From contig OY740767.1 of NCBI GenBank assembly GCA_963513935.1, positions 80,030,060 to 80,094,059 on the forward strand: a DNA stretch of 64,000 nt. The letters are read 5' to 3'. Made by a program: the position numbers and the translations under genes. The notes beneath the pieces are model-generated. The model was not told where the DNA came from. It searched no databases and saw only the letters and a list, made by a program, of their open reading frames with translations. Position 1 is the stretch's first letter. Every line of letters starts with the position of its first letter. Of this stretch, positions 38,385 to 49,235 are shown in pieces. The DNA is from Aphrophora alni (lineage: Eukaryota; Arthropoda; Insecta; Hemiptera; Aphrophoridae).

Positions 38385-38415
38385 CACTGAGAATGGCGAA
38401 TTTGTCGTTGAAACG
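38385..38415 (+). ncRNA. Hammerhead-like motif in PLE repeat (right copy)
   Basis: The plus strand reads CACTGAGAATG, GCGAATTTGTCGT and TGAAACGCGTTTG. Compared with the left copy, the hairpin arms differ at two positions (TTGA/TTGT against GCGA/TCGT), with the right copy pairing better (GCGA with TCGT). The first core block is CTGAGAA rather than CTGANGA, so this copy is probably inactive if it was a ribozyme. Confidence 0.3.
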
Positions 38416-38511
38416 CGTTTGAAAACGTAATTATTGTGAGTACTGGTGTTCGAGATTTTTCTATCTAATATTATCTCACAAGTCAAGCTCAATATTTATT
38501 TATAACCTTTT

Positions 38512-38850
<339 letters not shown>

Positions 38851-39112
38851 ATAGTGTATAAAAATTAGTGTATAAGTTGTCCAGATTTATATAACTAGGC
38901 TAATTATATATAAGTAAACAATAGTTTTTTACAACAATCAAAAATTAATTTAATTGACTTCATACATTGTTTCCATAGTTATATTTTCAATTAAATATTA
39001 CAGAATTAATCACATGTATTATCTTATCTGTAATTATTAAATATTAATTTTTTCGAAACAACAAAACAAAATTACAATATATTATTTCAAATTTTATTTA
39101 ATATTTGTTCAA

Positions 39113-40015
39113 ATGATTAGTGATACCAGTTCGTCTACGTTAAATGTTGATAGTATAATAAATCGATTACTGCAAGTTCGTGGTAAAAAACCACCAGTAA
39201 TTTTACAATTACCTGAAAGGGAAATTTATTCAATTTGTCTTATAGCAAGCAGGATATTACTACAACAGCCGATGCTATTGGATCTTCCTTCTCCAATCAA
39301 TATATGTGGTGACATCCATGGTCAGTATGAAGATCTCCTACGAGTGTTTGATTTGGGGTTGTATCCACCTGACTGTAATTATCTATTTCTGGGCGACTAT
39401 GTTGACAGGGGAGTTCAATCAATTGAGACGATATGTCTGCTACTCGCATATAAAGTGAAATATCCACATAGTATATTCCTATTACGTGGTAACCATGAGT
39501 CCGGTAGTATTAACAGATTGTATGGGTTCTACCATGAGTGTAAGCAAAGATATAGTGTAAGGTTATGGGAGACTTTCAACTATTGTTTTGGTTGTTTACC
39601 AGCTGCAGCCATAATTGAAGAAAAAATATTTTGTTGTCATGGAGGTTTGAGCCCTGACTTGTTTTGCTTGAATCAAATAAGGAATATACCGAGGCCCGCT
39701 GAAGTACCAGATAGCGGGCTTCTGTGCGATCTGTTGTGGTCTGACCCTGATATGAACACACTCACTTGGGGACATAACGTACGAGGAATTTCTTATACAT
39801 TTGGTATTGCTGTTGTAAACTATTTCCTTCGGAAATTTGGTTTAGACTGTATCGTGAGAGCACATCAAGTTGTGGACAACGGATATTCAATTTTCGGTGA
39901 AAACAAACTAGTAACGATATTTACAGCACCAAGATATTGTGGATTACTAAATAATGCAGGAGCTTTTATGAAGGTTAATACCGATTTATCGTGCACTTTT
40001 GAAATATTACGGTAA
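39113..40015 (+). CDS. PP1-type serine/threonine protein phosphatase, divergent intronless paralog
   Basis: This is a 300-residue single-domain PPP-family phosphatase that removes phosphate from Ser/Thr residues using two metal ions. The signature motifs are all present: GDIHG (66-70), GDYVDRG (94-100), RGNHE (125-129), [10 protein letters not shown] (174-183), WSDPD (209-213), RAHQ (249-252) and APRYCG (272-277). Metal and catalytic residues are conserved (D67, H69, D95, R99, N127, H128, H176, R224, H251, Y275). [14 protein letters not shown] and [12 protein letters not shown] place it in the PP1 group rather than PP2A or calcineurin. It is shorter than usual PP1 (about 330) because the C-terminal tail is absent; it ends TFEILR. 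It has no introns, suggesting a retrocopy like the testis-biased PP1 paralogs of flies. Oddities: the loop after APRYCG reads LLN instead of EFD; the RVxF-groove positions equivalent to PP1 L243 and F257 are Cys and Ile. The ATG is the first in frame after a stop at 39038-39040. The stop lies within ACG|GTAAGT, so the tail may be spliced on. Confidence 0.95.
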   Translation: MISDTSSSTLNVDSIINRLLQVRGKKPPVILQLPEREIYSICLIASRILLQQPMLLDLPSPINICGDIHGQYEDLLRVFDLGLYPPDCNYLFLGDYVDRGVQSIETICLLLAYKVKYPHSIFLLRGNHESGSINRLYGFYHECKQRYSVRLWETFNYCFGCLPAAAIIEEKIFCCHGGLSPDLFCLNQIRNIPRPAEVPDSGLLCDLLWSDPDMNTLTWGHNVRGISYTFGIAVVNYFLRKFGLDCIVRAHQVVDNGYSIFGENKLVTIFTAPRYCGLLNNAGAFMKVNTDLSCTFEILR

Positions 40016-40020
40016 GTAAA
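40007..40020 (+). promoter_or_regulatory. Consensus splice donor overlapping the PP1 stop codon
   Basis: TTACG|GTAAGTAA places a perfect GTAAGT donor at 40012-40017. The TAA stop (40013-40015) is inside it. If used, the coding exon ends at 40011 and the C-terminus comes from a downstream exon that I cannot locate. Confidence 0.4.
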
Positions 40021-40861
40021 ACATAGTCTTTTTTTCTCTCATCTGAATTGACTGTTTTTACCTTACCGTTTTCAACCATTGTAAGCGTATAAGAAGTAAA
40101 TTAAAACATTTAATAAACTATCGATGCTTAAAAAGAATTGCACTAATTAATAAGTGTTAATATTATATTTCTGGAGTGGAACAAAAATATTGGACTACTT
40201 TTTCGGGACATAATCCCACCCTCAGGTGCCTGTTAATTTTAAAGAATACCCAATAATTAAAAGATATATTATTAGAATCACAAAAACTCAGCAATATTAT
40301 TTTCCAACAAATTCACTTATACTTCATACCATACTTAGAGCAATCTGTTACTGTAATTCAAATTTGGGTATTCATTTACCTATCTGATTCTGTTTCGGTT
40401 TGTCCGATAATATTTTATTTTATTTGGTCTGAAATATCTATTCCCAGTATATAGACATATACAATGGTACGAACGGGGATAAGGATATAATTTTGGATTA
40501 TTATACATGTCTGCTTTAAATTATAAATTTGAACCTCTTCTTTATTTTTATATTTCGTCTTTGCAGTTGCGTTTTGAAATTTCTATACTTTTTGTTCTTT
40601 AATTGATTAAATGTGGTCCAAGTCTATTATATTGGTATAGGACACAAAAGAGGAAGATATTATTTTATTCTAGTTGTTACGTGGTAGATATGTTTTAAAT
40701 AGTTTTTTAAGCAATCTTCCGGTTTGGTCTTGTACAATCTTGGTCAACTATTGACAGTATATATAAATACAATAAAAAAGACATCCAAACCGATTAAGAG
40801 AGGTATTGGGAAACAAAATTTTAGCTGTCAATATCTTTTGCTATTAATACAGGTATGATTA

Positions 40862-41569
40862 TCTATATACAAAACTCAAATACCACTCACTGACTGACAG
40901 ATCACTCATAACAATTTCTCAAAAACTACTTAACGGATTGCAATGAAAGTTGGAATATAGCTTCCTCAGAGGTAATAGGTGCTCAATAAGAAATATTTTG
41001 AAAAACTTTTGCGTTTAAGCATTTTAAAAAAAATCCGGATTTTGTTTTAAAACCTCAAAGGTGAAACGAGCTGTGGCTTCTTACATTCCTTCTTTTCAAA
41101 TGTTTGATGTTTATGGTATACAAAATGCGCAAAAGTTAATGTTTTTAGCTAAAAATAGGCTCTAAATACAAGATTTAAAAAATCACTAAAAATCTAAATA
41201 TCGGCTGGCATTTCTCATTTACCGATGGAGTGCTTCTTTCAACTGATTAGATTTGATATGTTTACAGTTTTGTCTCATATGTTAAAATGCCTTTTTGTTT
41301 CAGTATTTACATAAACACGTTTATTTCATTCAAAAATATAATAATAGTCTACTGGAATGATATTAAACCAGTATTTCAGAGATTCAAATCAGAAGCATAT
41401 ATTCTCATATGTTTACAGGAATATAATTTTCAGTGCTTTCCTAAATAGTGTATATATATATATATATTTTTTTTTTCATGACCACATTAGGATACTTACG
41501 GGTATTCAACGAACACTTAGAAGAATACAATTACGTTAAAAACTGAAAATACCTACCATAAAAATTTAA

Positions 41570-41622
<53 letters not shown>

Positions 41623-41822
41623 TGTGTTTGTTACTCAATCACGTAAAAACTACTGGACCCATTGAGCTGAAATTTTACATGGACATTTTTAGGATCACTA
41701 GTTAACACATAGGCCTATTTTTATTTAGAAATTCCATCGGGGCACCGCCCCACTGGCTTTGAAAACTCCCATAACACTTAATTATCTATACGTTAACCTC
41801 GTACGAAGTACGGGTACTCTGG
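40862..41822 (+). mobile_element. Helitron-like non-autonomous element
   Basis: The proposed 5' end is TCTATATACAAAACTCAAAT at 40862, between A and TC. The 3' end has a short hairpin, CTCGTAC-GAA-GTACGGG (41799-41815 region), followed by TACTCTGG at 41815-41822 and then T. Helitrons start with TC, end with a hairpin 10-12 bp before CTRR, and insert between A and T without duplicating the target. CTGG fits CTRR. Inside are two related modules, AAAAACTACTTAACGGATTGCAATGAAA (near 40921) and AAAAACTACTGGACCCATTGAGCTGAAA (near 41645), a (TA)n and a (GT)n tract. No Rep/helicase coding is present, so any mobility would depend on a partner. The 5' boundary is less certain than the 3' one. Confidence 0.6.
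41571..41627. repeat. (GT)n microsatellite inside the Helitron-like element
   Basis: About 28 GT dinucleotides with one TATG interruption. Confidence 0.97.
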
Positions 41823-41829
41823 TAGTATA

Positions 41830-44125
41830 TACATATAAGGTTCCAAAGATATGGTTGTTACTTAAATATGGTATACCTTGTGGTTATATGTATTGCGAGT
41901 ATTACTTATTTTATAAATTAACAAACACCTGAGGGGATATAATCCTATAGCAACTCTTGTGTAAAACAAAGAAACTATGTTACATTCTAGAAGTAATTAT
42001 TAATACGTTTATGATTTATATTAAGTGCATGATTAAGCTAGACATTGTAATTATAAATAAAACACAACGCCATTGATTTATTATGAGAAATGTATAAGTT
42101 ACTTCTTTTTATTTTTTGTAAAATATATATTTCCTTATAAACGCATATTTATTCAATTTAATAATTGTTATATAAACATTTCCATAATAAATTTAATTTA
42201 TATGTTATTTTTTTAATGTGGAAACTGTTTACATCAAGTTCTAGACTTTTTTTTTCTGAGAGCGGAAATAAGATATTTCTTACAAGGTAAAATAGGATAT
42301 CGTTCATGACGTTCCAGTACTAGAGCCCTATTTATTTGGGAGGTATTTTGTGATCCTAGTTGATCGTAATATTTCTGGACAATATGAAAAGTCTAATTGA
42401 TCCTCTCCCGCCACCACCTCTCTCCCAAAGAAAAATAATAATAAATATAGTTAATATTTATCTAGTTTAAATATTTGAACTCATTCAACTTGCATATATC
42501 GTTACAAAAATTATAAATAATTTTAATCGTTACAAAAAGTATTTTTGGGAAAAAATCTTAATCAATTTAAAGTGATCATAACAATAACAGTTTGAATTGG
42601 AACGAAGAAGTGTTCACAGATTATCAGCCAGCATTCGAACTTTTATAGGGCACAGTTCTTGTTTTGTGTTTTTAACACTTTTTGAATAAACAAAGATATA
42701 AAATAAATATTAAGTGAGTTTAACAAACCCTTCAATTAAAATAACAAATAATTATAAAACAATAAAAAATTGTTTCTACTTCTCTGAACCTATTTAACTA
42801 TTTACATAACATAAATGTAGTCAAGTTCACTACTAGAGTAACTAAACCAACAGTTTGACATATTTCCTGCAATCTGAACGCTCTACAAAAATCAAAATTT
42901 GTGAAACATATTGTTTGGACTTAGAATTAATTCTTGACGAAATTGATACAATATTTGGATAATAATATATATATTTTAATTTTATTATAAATGTATAAAA
43001 TTTGCTGAGATAATTTAGACAAGTTTTACAATAATTAGTGTTTCAAGGAATAAATTATACTTAGTCACATGTACAAGACCATAACATCCACAACTATTAT
43101 TATTTAATCGTTTTAAATTATATACATTTTCTTTGTGAAATGTTCAATATATATATTTATACAAATGTAAAATGTTTGGAGTGAGGGAACATTTTCGTTA
43201 TATTTATTATGGTATTTGGAAGTGTGAATGTGATGATGGAAAGTAATCATGTTGTTTCACAAGTTGTAGGCTTTAATTTCCCGTTCACCTCAATTCACAC
43301 AGCCGTCTACAGTTAGGATATTATTTTTAAAAAAATCAATATTCCTCAAAACCAAAATTATTTTTAAAAAATTTGAACTATTATAGAAAATAAAAAATTA
43401 ATGAAACATAGAGTAAATTTAATATTTAAATAATGGCAAGAAAAAGTAACATTTTAAGCATTATAATTTACGTAAATAATATAAAATTTTATAAGATATG
43501 GTATACCACTTGATAAACAAAAAAAGTTGTATATGAAAATGAAAAGCCCAGGTTAAATATGTGAAAAATGTACAGAGAAGAATATTGTGAAAAAAAACAT
43601 ATGTTTGGCGGTACAAAATACCTAGAACAAAACTACGTTTGAGTTCTTCATTCCAACCATGGACTTGTAGAAATGACTTCAAGTTGTTGTGAATTTCGTC
43701 GTCAAATTTGAACAAATCGGACGATGAATCTTAAATAATAAGTTTAGTATTTAAGTTTAGTATACTATAATAAGTTTAGTATAAGTTTATAACTATTTTG
43801 GATTATAACTTACACATACCTACACACAGATATAACAGAAGTTATACTTCGATGCTCCCTTTGCCACTTTTTCCCTTCGCTCAAATGTTTTTTTTATGGA
43901 CCAACATATGCAAAAATGACATTTTTGAACTTTCTTACCCCTACATTATTGTGGTACAACTCTTAGAAATAGTTTAAAATATGTAAAATAAATATTTATT
44001 ATTGAAAAATGTTCCATACACAGATATATGATGAGTATAGAAGACAATACCTTATTTATCGCAAACGAATAAGTATCTTTAATAGTTGCATATCGTGTTC
44101 GTAAAACACTATGAGATCTGCTAAG
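41830..44125. other. AT-rich non-coding DNA, no gene seen
   Basis: I see nothing supportable. The minus-strand frames at 43461-43715 and 43946-44212 are hydrophobic and Phe/Tyr/Ile-rich, with no motif, as expected by chance. A small GTTTAGTAT repeat lies near 43740-43780. Confidence 0.5.
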
Positions 44126-44129
44126 ACTT

Positions 44130-44430
44130 ATATTCAATTTTACCATATAAATACCTATCTTAAGTATAACCGAAATAATGTAAGTGTTAATATCGAATAT
44201 TTGAGGAATCACAGGTCCCTAATAGTATACAAACTGTAAAAATGTTGGTTTTTAAATTCAATTTTACAATATCGAGGCCTAATTTACCCCATACAACAAT
44301 GGAAGTTTCTATAAATTATATTATAGAAATATTAGTTAATTTCAATTTTACCATATAAAATCATATCTTTAAAATATCTCAAACAATGAAAGTGTTTATA
44401 ACTTATGTTAGAGAAATAATACATGAATAA
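44130..44430. repeat. Degenerate tandem repeat, three ~80-125 bp copies
   Basis: Copies begin near 44132, 44257 and 44340 with ATTCAATTTTAC(C/A)ATAT. They continue with an AACAATG(A/G)AAGT(G/T)T-type block and a TTATATTATAGAAATA-type block. Copies are strongly diverged. Confidence 0.45.
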
Positions 44431-44763
44431 ACAACCTTTAAAATTGTAAGGTTTTTAAAAAAAGTTGACCTATATAACGGACATTTTTAATATCAAAATC
44501 TGTAATTAATTTAATACTTGAGAGACTTGTTGAAAGTTTAGAGTCAAGTATATGAGACTATTTGAATATTTGGACTCATAGTGTTATACAAATAACAAAC
44601 TCTTCAAATTATCAAAAAATTCTAAAATTGGGCATATAGGGAGACATTAGAAGACAAAATTAAACCCATTCTCAAAATATATATTTATTTATTTAGGTTT
44701 ACACGTATACTTTAGTAAAAACTATGGTAAATAGATATTTTAGTTAATATATCTACCCAGACA

Positions 44764-45228
44764 TCATCAGATATTTTTTATATTGCAATTTGTACGTGGG
44801 AAAAGGTAGAAAACGTTTCGGCTACCAGAAATGATCAGATAATTTACATAATGCCGTTTGTACTTGGGAAAATAAAGAAGTTTCGGCTATAAGACATCAT
44901 CAGATACTTTTAAAAGTTCATATTTGTGCATAAACTAACCATTTCCATGAAACATTTATGTTTTTGATTGTGTAATATGATATATATGTTGTATAAAAAA
45001 AGATTATATCCTTATGTAAAACAAAAAAAGAAAAGTTGAAACTGTGTTATGGTCGATAAAATAGTTAACAGATAACAGTTTATAAACAGGTATAAAGCTA
45101 AATACATATGCAACACTGTGAGATACTAAGAGAGTCTATACATTTATAAAATAAGTTGTGGAACGCAAACAGTTATTAATTTAAATCGATAGGTGGTACC
45201 CAGTTTGAGAAGTCTCGGACATCATCAG
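44764..45228 (-). repeat. Tandem hammerhead-like motifs
   Basis: On the minus strand CTGATGA occurs at 44897-44903 and is followed 12 bases later by GAAAC (44880-44884). A second unit has CTGATCA (about 44832-44838) followed by GAAACG (44814-44819). A third CTGATGATGTCTGGGTAG at 44752-44770 and a fourth CTGATGATGTCCGAGA at about 45212-45228 lack the GAAAC. Units are about 65 bp apart for the first three, and the spacer repeats GTAC(G/A)(A/T)...TTTTCCC. The arrangement suggests a tandem-duplicated retroelement terminus. Confidence 0.45.
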
Positions 45229-45229
45229 T

Positions 45230-47486
45230 TTCTAAAAATCTTGCTACTTTTGTCAAATTTTGTTTTAAAAGATGTAGAGATTATGATGGTAACATGAATA
45301 TCTGCACATTATGAAAAAAAAATAATCAAAATTTAAAAAAATCATCAAAACTTCAACTAGTTGGAAAATACTGGAGAGTTTGGGATGTCCGTGGAAGATG
45401 GAAGTGTGGGAACATTGAAGTCCAACTTCTCTTGTGTCTTTGTGTAGGTGTGTGTAAGTTATAATACAAGATTAAAAAAAAACTTATATCAATACAACAC
45501 TTAATAACTTACGTACACCGACCTATACACAGAAAGAAGATGAGGCTAGTGTGCGAGTTATAGTGATTTTCGCAACGACAAAAAACAAATAGATGATTAC
45601 TCGGACATAATGCAATTCTAAAAATAATTGTTGTGATCAAATTATATGACCAATAATAAGGAGATCTAGGTATTCGAATAACACACGACTCAGGACTTAC
45701 ACATATAATGGTGAATTGTTTGTTGCAATAGGTTTTATTTTACAATTTATTTATTTCTTATACCCTTTAAAGTATCCCTGCAAAAATAATGGTTTTGTTA
45801 AAGGACAAGTGTGTTTACTAATGTAGATTCCTTTGAGCAAATTAAGTCATTATTCTTGAAATATAAACTGAACGAAATGTATTGCCTTTATATTGATAAC
45901 TTTCAAATTTAACTGTACATTACCAATAATAACATTAAACATAGGCTATATATTTTAAAAGCTTATGTTACTGGGTAGGGCAATCACCATTTCTTACCCA
46001 GTTAAATTTGTTTAGCTATCCTAAACACTACATTGATATGGGATAAATATACTTGTATTAAAAGAAAGGTCAATATAGCAATATATTTTTTAGAAGTTTG
46101 TATATTGTTGGATTCCTATTGGTACACTTGGGAACTCTTTTCTTCTTGTGGAGCCTGTGCAGCATAAGCACTCTTTATATGGCCTTTATATACTTTTTTC
46201 CTTCCGTAGTACAGTACTATGACGATAAAAAAAAATTAGATAAGCTTCAACAAACTATTTAATAATTAGATAAGCTTCAACAAACTATGTAATATAAGAG
46301 GCATGGGAAACATTAACAGGACCTCAATTGTGATTTTTGGTGGTCTAAGATTTACACAATTGAAAATAAAGGACTTTTAAATTACCAAACAAATAACTAT
46401 GATGTACCTATAAATAGTGTTTACTTTAAAACCACTATATTTTACGATTTGGTGCATTAATTTAAATATCCTTCATATAATGTTGTTTTTTTCATTATAT
46501 GTAAAAATATTTAAACTATTGCTGTTTCGTTTTTATGAAGCACTGTTATAGTTTACATTAAAATATTTTATAAAAACTTCCTATTTTTTTATGCAAAGTT
46601 GTAATTTAAAAACTATTAATTTATATAATTTTGTTAATAATCAATCTAATATCAACTTGCAACTTTTTTTCTTAAATATTTTATTCTTGATATATGTAAT
46701 CAAATTGGAATAATTTTATCGTAAAATATAGAATTTTTGGAAAAAAGAAGGCTCTGTTTTACTACATCATTTAACAACTTCAAATACAATATAATAACAG
46801 ACATACAAAGTTTTATTGAATAATAATGTCAAATTCATTTTCAATAATTTTCATTTGACTAAATAATATCGTCATTCAAAAATATATAGATTTTAAATTT
46901 TTAGTTATAAGCGGCTGTTTTTTAAAAATTTTATTATTACGTTAATCAATATTAATTGAATCGAAATGAGTAAATAATGGAATCGTAGAGAATTTAAAAG
47001 TTGTCTGAAACTTTTTTATTATTATTAAATATTATTTATAAAAGATAATCAACACTTTAACCATTTTATTTTGATAAATGAAGACTCCAGGAGTAACAGG
47101 AAGTGTTTTAAAACAACTTCACATAAATCTTGACACTGTAATTTATATATTTTAACAGTACTAAACAACATCAGTGGAAATATTTAAACCTCTTATTATT
47201 TGTAAGCAATAAGAAATTAAACATTCAACTGGAAATATAAAAGTTAACAATCCATAATATAAAATTTGTAATTAATAATGTATTATAGATACCCGTTATT
47301 AACTTTTAAAATAAATAACCAATTGACATATCACCAATTAGCCTTCCACCCGCCTGTACTAATTTAGGACAATTCTCCTCCTTTTTTATTCATTTGTATT
47401 AAAATTTTAAAAAATATATATTAATATTATGCAAAACACAACTTATAAGACATATTTTATCTCACAAAGATGTAGAGAATTTATCT
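45230..47486. other. AT-rich non-coding DNA with a 30-bp tandem duplication
   Basis: No gene is seen. AATTAGATAAGCTTCAACAAACTAT occurs at 46234-46258 and again at 46264-46288, an exact 30-bp offset, indicating a recent slippage duplication. Confidence 0.6.
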
Positions 47487-47912
47487 GTATATGAAAAAAA
47501 TGTTAAATATAAATGTTTTGGACTACGTATGTTAGGAATAAAAAAAACGTGAGAAAATTAGGTGAAAATTCCACAGAAAAGCATGTATATATATATAATG
47601 TTTTGAATTTTTCAAGATATACAAATGTTTTGTAATATATTTGTGAATTATATTTAGTAAAAACAATATCAATTTATATAAATTTTCATTAGAAAATTTT
47701 TTAAAGTCGCTAAAAGTAAGCCCTTTTTTTAAAAATTCACTAAAAATAGTAAAATTACGCAAAACAGAGCTTCTTCTTCATATTTTTTTTTTCATAATGG
47801 GACATAGATCTTAGATGTGTGATGTCAAATATTTTAGATGTAAAAATGTTGGAGTTAGTATGTCAGGAATCCAAAAATCGGTCAATAACCGAAGAAAAAA
47901 AGACAAAGAAAA

Positions 47913-47956
<44 letters not shown>

Positions 47957-48040
47957 CATTTAGTAAAAACAAAAATCAATTTATAAAAATTTTATTAGAC
48001 AGAATGGACATTTCCAAAGAAAGTAAGGCCTTGACATAAA
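47487..48040. repeat. Two-copy direct duplication, ~330-bp offset
   Basis: Copy 1 (about 47487-47735) and copy 2 (about 47815-48040) share AATGTT(TT)GGA(C/G)T, GTATGT(T/C)AGGAAT, GAAAAGCAT(G)TATATATA, TTTAGTAAAAACAA, TCAATTTATA and AGTAAG(C)CC in order. The internal (TA)n is short in copy 1 and 20 repeats long in copy 2 (47915-47954). No frame is conserved. Confidence 0.65.
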
Positions 48041-48907
48041 ATAGATGTTCGGACTAGGTAGTTCTGAAACAACATCATTTGAAAAACTTAAAATTCACTC
48101 AAATAAACTCTATAAAAATAACACTAATAATATAACTTGTATAAACAAACTATAATAAATAAATCACTGTACATATATCAACATAAGTTCACAATAACAT
48201 GCATAAATCGAGCCTATGACGTAATGGGCTGTACCAACTGAAAGAACTAAATTTCATTTTCCTAATTAATGGTGTACAGAACTGTTACAAAATATCAATG
48301 TAAGTTGTCGATATTTTACATCTCGTAATCGCACCGAAATGAAAATGGGTGTGGTTCGGTTTGGTTACTACGTCGTAGAATGTAATATTCTAAAAATAAA
48401 CTATGGCAGCTATGATAATATCAAATACGTAGTTTGAAAGAATAATAATAACAAAACATTTATTAAATATTGTCAACTTGTGGTTGTTGAGATATTTAGA
48501 CGGAACGTCACGTGCTTGACCCTAACGGAAACACACTCCAACGTCAAATTTTTACCATTTATCCTTTCGTTTTAAGTACTATCTGTTGTATGAGTATGAA
48601 AGCTTGAAGTATAAAGGTTTCATCAGTAAATAATAATTTATTACAGTAGCATGTGTTTTACTAAGCTAAACGTTCAATTGATAAAAAAGGTGATGTCAGA
48701 TGAATAAAGCTATACAAAATTCTTAGTTTTGTCTATTTTTGTGGATCCAAAACAACAACTGTAAAGTTTGTAACTGTGAAGTTGTGCGAGAGATAGGCTA
48801 TATAAGCTTGTTAAAAATAGAGGAATGAATGTCATAATTTTGTGTTTTACTTTGACGCGTAACTCGTTCGCGCTTAAAAAAACAAATTTTACCAATTTAT
48901 TATTGTA

Positions 48908-48909
<2 letters not shown>

Positions 48910-48974
<65 letters not shown>
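48910..48974. repeat. (GT)n microsatellite
   Basis: About 32 GT dinucleotides, directly followed by a GC-rich island. Confidence 0.97.
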
Positions 48975-48975
<1 letters not shown>

Positions 48976-49075
48976 GCCGCGTAGGCTCACCGTTTGCTCG
49001 CCACCCTTTTAACCTCGCTGTACAACCGCCGCCGCCGGGAGTTCTCACCTAACCTTGCACTAACGCGGACAAGAC
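48975..49075 (-). other. GC-rich island with Arg/Gly-rich minus-strand frame
   Basis: GCCGCGTAGGCTCACC and CCGCCGCCGCCGGGAG make this the most GC-rich 100 bp in the window. On the minus strand an ATG at 49048 gives MRTPGGGGCTARLKGWRANG before running into a His-Thr run translated from the microsatellite. The minus strand also has AGGTGAGAAC near the ATG, a donor-like GTGAGA. A promoter/first-exon CpG remnant or a transposon piece are both possible; I do not recognise the peptide. Confidence 0.3.
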
Positions 49076-49235
49076 CAAGATGCTCACTTTTACGTTTTCT
49101 TTAATCAAAGATATTGCACTACTTGGCTTTTGTAAGTATGAGCTTGTCCTCATAAACTTACAACCTTTTAATATTCGCAAAATTCCCTGAATTTTATTTC
49201 AATGCTCGATAATTTTACTATTTCTCTTAATTAAC

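Larger units (their letters stand above)
37395..38470. mobile_element. Penelope-like element C bounded by inverted repeats
   Basis: Segment 37395-37510 and the reverse complement of about 38345-38470 share GATAG(G)AAAAA, ACACGAAATCTCG/ATCTCGAACAC, CAAACGCGTTTCAAC and CTCAGTGATACAT, so the coding relic is bracketed by inverted copies of one ~110-bp sequence. Penelope-like elements are known for terminal repeats in direct or inverted arrangement, so this fits a truncated copy. Each repeat has a CTGAGRATG...GAAACGCG motif reading outward to inward. Confidence 0.65.

Noticed and set aside
39576..39761. Minus-strand frame within the phosphatase
   Set aside because: Antisense shadow of the PP1 coding sequence.
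43461..44212. Two minus-strand frames (84 and 88 codons)
   Set aside because: Composition typical of random AT-rich DNA, no motif, and overlap with a degenerate repeat.
48710..49048. 112-codon minus-strand frame with a His-Thr run
   Set aside because: Most of it is the translated (GT)n tract and AT-rich read-through; only the first ~25 residues come from the GC-rich island, which is listed separately.
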